Source: Thermomucor indicae-seudaticae | Taxonomy: Eukaryota; Mucoromycota; Mucoromycetes; Mucorales; Lichtheimiaceae | Assembly: GCA_000787465.1 (NCBI GenBank) | Contig: JSYX01000454.1 | Location: 1 to 28,910, forward strand | Reading direction: 5' to 3' | DNA length: 28,910 nt | Shown here: in pieces, positions 24,025 through 28,910 of the stretch | How the letters are laid out: the number at the start of each line of letters is the position of its first letter | Numbering within the stretch: position 1 is the stretch's first letter | Program-made: the position numbers and the translations under genes | Notes under the pieces: model-generated | Told to the model about the DNA's origin: nothing | Seen by the model: the letters and a program-made list of their open reading frames with translations, nothing else | The model's database searches: none

Positions 24025-24389
24025 ATTGGAGGAAAAGAGCGAAACCACCACAAAGCAAGGGTTCAGTGTCTTTTATTTTTTTTTTTTTTTTGGTACAGTC
24101 CGGCTCAAAAAGATGGGGTTGAAAATTTCCCTAATTATGCAAGTCTTTTGCATTGCCGAATCAGTAGTGCCGTTCAGACCTGACTGATGGGGTTTCACAA
24201 ATGGATTCCTGACGGACTGATGGTATTTGAGTGCACAGCTGATTGACCAAGCATAGTATATTGTTTTGGTTGCACAGGAATAATGCGCGAATACGTTCTG
24301 GTTTGTAGCAGTTGCATAAAATGCCCAACGTCATGCTGAACCGTTTTTGCTTTCAATTTTGTATTTCCCAAGTGCTATCCTATCGCGCC
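24025..24389. other. Intergenic with a 16-nt poly-T run
   Basis: It holds the WD40 gene promoter on the minus strand and a homopolymer T run at 24076-24091. No gene is supported. The T run could be the A-tail scar of a retroposed sequence or simple slippage. Confidence 0.4.
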
Positions 24390-25721
24390 ATGTCGAGACC
24401 CAGCAAGAGAGATATAGAGCTTTCGCATTTTCTGGATCATTTGCAGTTTATCGATGATGCTCCAGATGTCGTAGAAATCACTGACGACGAAGGCAACGTA
24501 TTGGATACGGTCGATCATGGGCCTGCTATGCAGCAAATGGAAATTGAGCAACAGTCTGGGAACATCGGAGAACGAGGGTCTGTGGAAGAACGGGACGCGA
24601 CGTTTCCTGGAAACTGCACAGAGCTTTAACCCATTGACGGTTGTCCCAATGACAACTGAATTGCTTGAATTAAATCTTAGACGTGATGACCATCGCTTCC
24701 ACTCCCGAGTTCTGCATCGATCCCGCAGTTTTCGATCATATTTTGAACATAATCAAGAACAGCCAAGTGTTTAAAATAAACAGTCTCCACCGTCAGGCCT
24801 CAATTCGCAACCAGCTTGCTCTTGCGCTTTATAGATTTGGTCATTTTGGGAATTCAGCTTTGAATGGCTCCGTTGCCAGACTTTTTGGAGTCTCTGAAGG
24901 CTCAGTCATCGAATATACGACGCGTGTGGTTTCAGCATTGCGAAAAGTAGAGTTTCAATATGTAAACTGGGCATCTGCTCGTGAATGCGAATATCTCAGG
25001 AGAAAGCGCGTCGCCGAAAAGCAGCTGAACTTCTATGGTTGTGTCGGGATGCTAGACAGGACGGATGTTGTTCTATGCAACAAGCCAACAAAACAGAAGA
25101 GATTATTCAGTTCACTTGCAAGTTATATGCGACATCAACCGCAACATCCGATATTACAGCGTTGGTCATGCGGGCAAAGCTCATGATTCAAGAGCTTTTC
25201 GGGAGAGCACTTTTACCTAAACCTGGAGAGCAGATTTGGACCAGGCGAATACATTCTCGCTGATGCAGCTTTCCGACAGAATTATCACGCCATGCATGGC
25301 TCCAGCGTCCTCTCTAAGGGTGAATGCGCGGTTCAATAAAAGACACTCTGAAGTCAGAGGTATGCTCTTATTTTTTTGTGTTTCTGGTTGGTCCCAACGC
25401 ATAAATTAATCCAAGTAAACGTTAGGAGAGGTGGAGCATACGTTTGGCTTGTTGAAGGGGCTATGGCAAAGCTTAAAGGGCATGCGTCTTCAGATCAAGG
25501 ACCACGACAACTACGATCATGTGCTCCACTGGATCAGCGCATGCTGTATACTTCATAATATTGTCAATCAATATGGAGATGATGGATCAGACTTTCTGGA
25601 GTCATATGAACAGTCTATGGAAGAGAAAGGCGAAGCGGAAACGAGGTCAGGTAATGATGCAGCGTCCAGCATCAGTGGTGAAGCTGTACGTAGGATAATG
25701 GAGCAGGGCCTTGGACTTTAA
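24390..25721 (+). pseudogene. PIF/Harbinger (ALP1-like) DDE transposase, frameshifted relic
   Basis: The N-terminal part begins MSRPSKRDIELSHFLDHLQF. The helical domain shows FCIDPAVFDHILNIIKNSQV and SVARLFGVSEGSVIEYTTRV. The nuclease domain shows GCVGMLDRTD (first Asp), then VGHAGKAHDSRAF (second Asp) in another frame, GPGEYILADAAF in a third, and VEHTFGLLKG with the last Glu after a normal-looking intron (about 25359-25424). The C-terminal motif WISACCILHNIV is intact. At least three frame changes break it: near 25090 (with a few residues missing), in a T run near 25205, and near 25275. A fourth may lie near 24690. The usual MLDGTD has become MLDRTD. No flanking inverted repeats were identified. 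Confidence 0.85.
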
Positions 25722-25879
25722 GATAAAGTCCACGTTATGCGTGTCACTGTTTTTTCCCGCCCTCGCACTCTGGCGCGTGTTTTATTCGATAAACTATAGA
25801 AAATACAATGACAAACGATTTACAGGGCATCATATTGACTTTCCGTGTGAGATGAAGTATCCTGGTTTAACGTAGGCTG

Positions 25880-26756
25880 ATGTGTCTAGGGCTCGTTATC
25901 GATCCCGACGTATCAGTATCGTATCGTATCGATCGTAAATATCGTGTAGCGATCGTGAACAGTAACCAATGTAATAGCTGACCGTTATATTACAGATAGG
26001 ATCTGAAGGTTTAATTCTGCATTGACAGAACAACGAAGTATGCACATTTATTTTGGTAATGAGATATATCATCAGTGTTCTTTTGCTTTTTCAAAGATGT
26101 TGACCGTGAATCAGTAAGCATCAGCTGCTTAATAATTGGCTGTTCTCGGCGGTTCCCCGTGTAATGTAAGTTTAACGATCGATACCGATACAAAACGAAA
26201 CGAGCATGTATCGTCTCGATCGTATCGATAACGGACCCTACTGCTCTGGCTTTTCGGAACGCTAGCCGCAATCCGGAACAAAGATTTTCTTGACGAGAAT
26301 GGGGGTATCCCGGTCACTCCGTTAAGAACGGCATCGGACAACGCAGCGACAGAAAAGGGCAGAGAGCGTCTGTTCTGCATTGAACACATAGGGAATATTT
26401 ATGCAGATTACTTTGGCGTGCGTGGTGCGCTCAAGATCAGAGATGACCGACCCCTGTGGAGCAGCCTTCACGTCAACTGGGAGGCTGTCCTAAAAAGAAC
26501 TAAAGGTATTACTAGCACGACAAGCATGGCTGCGCAGCAGTTTGGGCAGAACCTTAACACTATGTGGGGCAATGGAAAGCTTGTTGGCTATTCTCTGAAA
26601 TTTCTTTTGAGATACCTCGTGAAAATGTGGCTGTACTTCAACGAATTTCAGGAATCGCTGAAAATGCTTAAAGCCATCGCAACGTCTCGGCCTTCCGCAA
26701 TCCGCAACGTCGTCAACCCACGTTGCAATGGCGGACTATATCAATTTGAAAACTAG
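25880..26756 (+). pseudogene. 174-codon open frame interrupted by a MITE
   Basis: From 26241 to the TAG at 26756, 171 sense codons are open without a break, starting exactly at the MITE edge. Removing the MITE and one TA joins this to ATG TGT CTA at 25880-25888, for 174 codons in all. An in-frame stop lies just upstream (25868), although ACGTAG before it could be a splice acceptor. Content includes RERLFCIEHIGNIYADYFGV and LVKMWLYFNEFQESLKMLKA. The product is unrecognised. Its end abuts the pogo/Tigger relic on the other strand, so it may itself be truncated. Confidence 0.5.
25889..26238. mobile_element. 350-bp MITE with TA target duplication
   Basis: The left end GGGCTCGTTATCGAT and the right end, read inwards as GGGTCCGTTATCGAT, match at 13 of 15 positions. 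A second inner match follows (TATCGATCGTAA at 25927-25938, complement of 26173-26184). TA flanks both sides (25887-25888 and 26239-26240). There is no coding capacity. The TA duplication points to a Tc1/mariner-type mobiliser. Confidence 0.75.
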
Positions 26757-27334
26757 GCCCGATAATACTCGTTTATTTCTTTAAAGGAGTGGTCAATTTT
26801 TTCCACGTCTGATGAACCTGATTCACCGTGTATCTTATACATTGAAAGATTGATGCGATTCTTTAAGCGTTGTTTCCAGCCATTGCTACCCTTGAAGACG
26901 CCATCAGGATAATCAAGCTTTTTTGCCAAGACTTTGCCTGCTTGCACAATAATGTTTCAGTTCAATGGGATATTACGCTCCTGAAATTCAGTCCTCCAAC
27001 TTTACAGAGCTCTCTCCACATACTACCGGAATATAATGCACATGTAAGTTACTAGAATTCTTGACTGTACTGTAATTGTCGCAAATGCAACGTACCGACA
27101 ACCCGCCATTATTTTGTGTCTTTAAGAAAGAGCTGTTCTCGCCTGCATCTTCGATTGCGTCACGTTTGAGCTTGGGCAACGAGAAATGCTCGACTTGTTT
27201 GGTGCTGCCTCTCGATGATATTCCTTCTTCAACCATTCTGCGAGTTGTTCTAATGTCAGATTAAGTTTATTCCTTGTTTTAACTAGAAGTGCGTCTTCTG
27301 GATCTTTATTTAATCCTATAAACTTCGGAGGCAT
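26753..27334 (-). pseudogene. pogo/Tigger-type transposase, N-terminal remnant
   Basis: Starting MPPKFIGLNKDPED, the N-terminal helix-turn-helix shows NLTLEQLAEWLKKEY and NKSSISR. After a frame change the CENP-B-type HTH follows: TEFQERNIPLN, an in-frame TGA, then VQAGKVLAKKLDYPDGVFKG, GWKQRLKNRINLSMYKIHGE. The sequence stops at EINEYYRA, just where the DDE catalytic domain should begin, and abuts the opposite-strand frame ending at 26756. It is therefore truncated, with at least one stop and one frame change. No catalytic domain and no matching inverted repeats were seen nearby. Confidence 0.75.
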
Positions 27335-27412
27335 TGTAATTGAAAAGGTAGTTGACTGGAATAAAAGGCAAACTTGCTTTTTGCACGGCACGATATCCCT
27401 TTTATTATTCAC

Positions 27413-27838
27413 TCATTCGTTCAAGGGACATGGCAATTACTAAGAAACAATGACTAATAATGGATCTATTACTAAACGATTACTGATATCTGGCAACAGC
27501 TGCTCCCAGTGAAAAAGCGGGACTCGTATACTTTTAAGCGCGTCGACTTTCTGCTACAAAAATTGCCATTGCAAGAGCTGGATGCAATCAGTTGGAAATT
27601 GAATGTCTCCGCCTCCTCGCTCTATTGCAACCCCGGCTATTGCACCAAAATTCCAGGAATCAAGACGTTGCAATGGGCGGGGAGCCACTGTACTCACAAT
27701 CACTAAGGGAAGAGGGAACTAGGTCTAGTTCCGGCAGTAAAAAATTACCCTTTAAAAAAGATCGATCGCTCGCGCGCTCGGCTGCTTTAGCAGAACAACA
27801 AATGTATTTTTCCGCAGCGTGACTGCGCCTGTGTTCAA
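27413..27838 (+). other. Coding-looking segment, unresolved
   Basis: A plus-strand frame is open from about 27538 to a TGA at 27820 (LEIECLRLLALLQPRLLHQN, then a basic Ser/Lys-rich part). An overlapping frame is open from 27509 to 27706. Either could be an exon upstream of the CPGC-containing block. No start, splice pair or family could be fixed. The GATCGATCGCTCGCGCGC tract is unusually CpG-rich. Confidence 0.25.
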
Positions 27839-28588
27839 ATGCGGAGGTTCAATGCGCAGCGTCTGTCAAGCAGCAGTAAGATGTCGCTTTTCCCAATGAA
27901 GTGCCCTGGTTGTGGGAAGCCAGCACAGAGTGTAAAAGTAACGGAACTCGATCACATGTGGACAAAAGATGAGCTGGAAAAACGTTTGAGAGAGGGTAAC
28001 CAGGACATTCCTCTCACACATGCAACTGTGTACGCGGAGGAAGGGTAAGACAATTTATGGGGAAGAGAAATGTAAGCTAAAACGTGAATGTACCTTTGTA
28101 GGTTAGCTTATTTTAGGGTTCACCACGAGTCGAGTCGAGTTCGTGTTGAGTCAAATTTATCCTGACCCGAACTCAACTCGAGTCATTGTAACCCCGGCAT
28201 GGATGTTCGAGCTGACCCGAGTCGAGTCGAGTCGAGTCAAGTCAAGTGGTGAACACTAGCTTCTTTACATTTCGCCTGTGAGAAAGGAGCCTCGGATATC
28301 TTCCACAAGTATGCGAACGTTGAGCTTGCGCCTGTCACCCAAATCAAGGGCGCAAACAACTTTGACGGTTCCAGAGTCCAGTATAAGCGTTCTTTGCAAA
28401 TTCAAAATCAGACGAAATGCCTGTATGTTCATAACCACTTATTGCCAGGACTGCGAATTGGCCAGGTCGCTCGGAATTACGACGTCGGTAGCCGGACGAA
28501 AATCTCAGAGCCCTATGTATGCATGTGTGCTACAATGATTAGAGTACAGGTTGTTATATGTGTTAAGTATGCTAGATTACGGCAGTGA
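27839..28588 (+). CDS. Possible spliced gene with a CPGC knuckle, interrupted by a MITE
   Basis: Block one runs from ATG 27839 (or 27881, MSLFPMKCPGCGKPAQSV) to a good donor, GG|GTAAGA, at 28044. Block two runs from about 28260 to a TGA at 28588, with SDIFHKYANVELAPVTQIKG and LHNHLLPGLRIGQ-like content. A MITE occupies most of the gap, and TAG of its right flank sits just before block two. The simplest junction is out of frame by one, so the structure is unresolved or the gene has decayed. There is a single CxxC; the family is not recognised. AATAAA at about 28674 could be its poly(A) signal. Confidence 0.35.
28116..28256. mobile_element. 141-bp MITE with GAGTC pentamer arrays
   Basis: The ends are GGGTTCACCAC and, read inwards from the right, GTGTTCACCAC (10 of 11 match), flanked by TA (28114-28115 and 28257-28258). 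Just inside each end are runs of GAGTC units in opposite orientation (CGAGTCGAGTCGAG), so the element can fold into a long stem. It is non-coding. Confidence 0.8.
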
Positions 28589-28910
28589 AGGGTCAGTATA
28601 AAAGGTGGTCTAAAGCGTCGATGGAAATGGTCAGAAGAAATCCTGTTCCTCTCAGGAATTTGGATGTAGTACAAATAAAAGTAAGAGCGTCAAGTAGGAG
28701 GCGTTAATATCTGGGTTTATTTAGGGAAGAACCAGCAGAGATGACGAAGTGTACCTCTATCCAGCTTTCATACTGCAAGGATGAACTGTAACGAGCTTAC
28801 CGACTGGGATGATAAGATGACCAATTGGACTTAGATGTAGCCAATAACTCCTCCAGTCGTGTTTGCGGTGAGATGTTATTATAAAAGGAAAAGGGTAGGG
28901 ACAGTAGGTC
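28589..28910. other. Right edge, nothing supported
   Basis: No open frame or motif of note. Two TATAAAAGG strings (about 28598 and 28880) resemble TATA boxes but have no gene attached within the window. Confidence 0.35.

Overview
The window looks like nuclear DNA of an early-diverging filamentous fungus, most likely Mucoromycota. This is inference. It rests on housekeeping genes of fungal type (Pmt4-like mannosyltransferase, nucleolar FKBP, Rab6/Ypt6, RACK1), very dense short introns (about 40-130 nt, CTAAC/CTGAC branch points) and GC content near 45%. No bacterial, organellar, tRNA, rRNA or CRISPR features were seen. Most ATG-to-stop open frames are only pieces of genes, so the main genes were rebuilt by hand from splice signals and frame continuity. 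Six rebuilt models sum to whole codons: POLA2 628 aa, RACK1 317 aa, M20 amidohydrolase 423 aa, PMT 751 aa, FKBP 430 aa and Rab6 210 aa. The rhodanese protein (433 aa from an assumed start) and the WD40 protein (about 750 aa, one doubtful intron) are nearly as firm.

Region 1, 1-7.6 kb. DNA polymerase alpha subunit B (-, 925-3579) and RACK1 (+, 4232-5634) diverge across about 650 bp. A 16-bp palindrome of two head-to-head E2F-like sites lies about 35 bp upstream of the POLA2 start. RACK1 converges on an M20D amidohydrolase (-, 5774-7584).

Region 2, 7.6-15 kb. This part is poorly resolved. It holds one or two unrecognised spliced genes (-, about 7.8-9.2 kb), a coiled-coil/Ser-rich protein (+, 9650-11197), a zinc-finger plus rhodanese protein (-, 11267-12715), a candidate unrecognised spliced gene (+, about 12.87-13.97 kb), back-to-back hairpins, a dispersed repeat pair and a 158-bp pogo-type MITE.

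Region 3, 15-24 kb. A gene-dense block: Pmt4-like mannosyltransferase (+), nucleolar FKBP prolyl isomerase (+), Rab6/Ypt6 GTPase (-) and an unrecognised WD40 protein (-). They serve ER glycosylation, nucleolar chromatin/rRNA and Golgi traffic. Nothing suggests a shared pathway.

Region 4, 24-28.9 kb. A transposon graveyard: a frameshifted PIF/Harbinger transposase, a 350-bp TA-flanked MITE that splits a 174-codon open frame, the N-terminal remnant of a pogo/Tigger transposase, and a 141-bp MITE rich in GAGTC pentamers between two coding-looking blocks.

I found no coherent new multi-gene system. The most interesting items are the MITE insertions, the recurrent 15-17 nt microexons, the GC-AG introns, the E2F palindrome and several unrecognised spliced genes.
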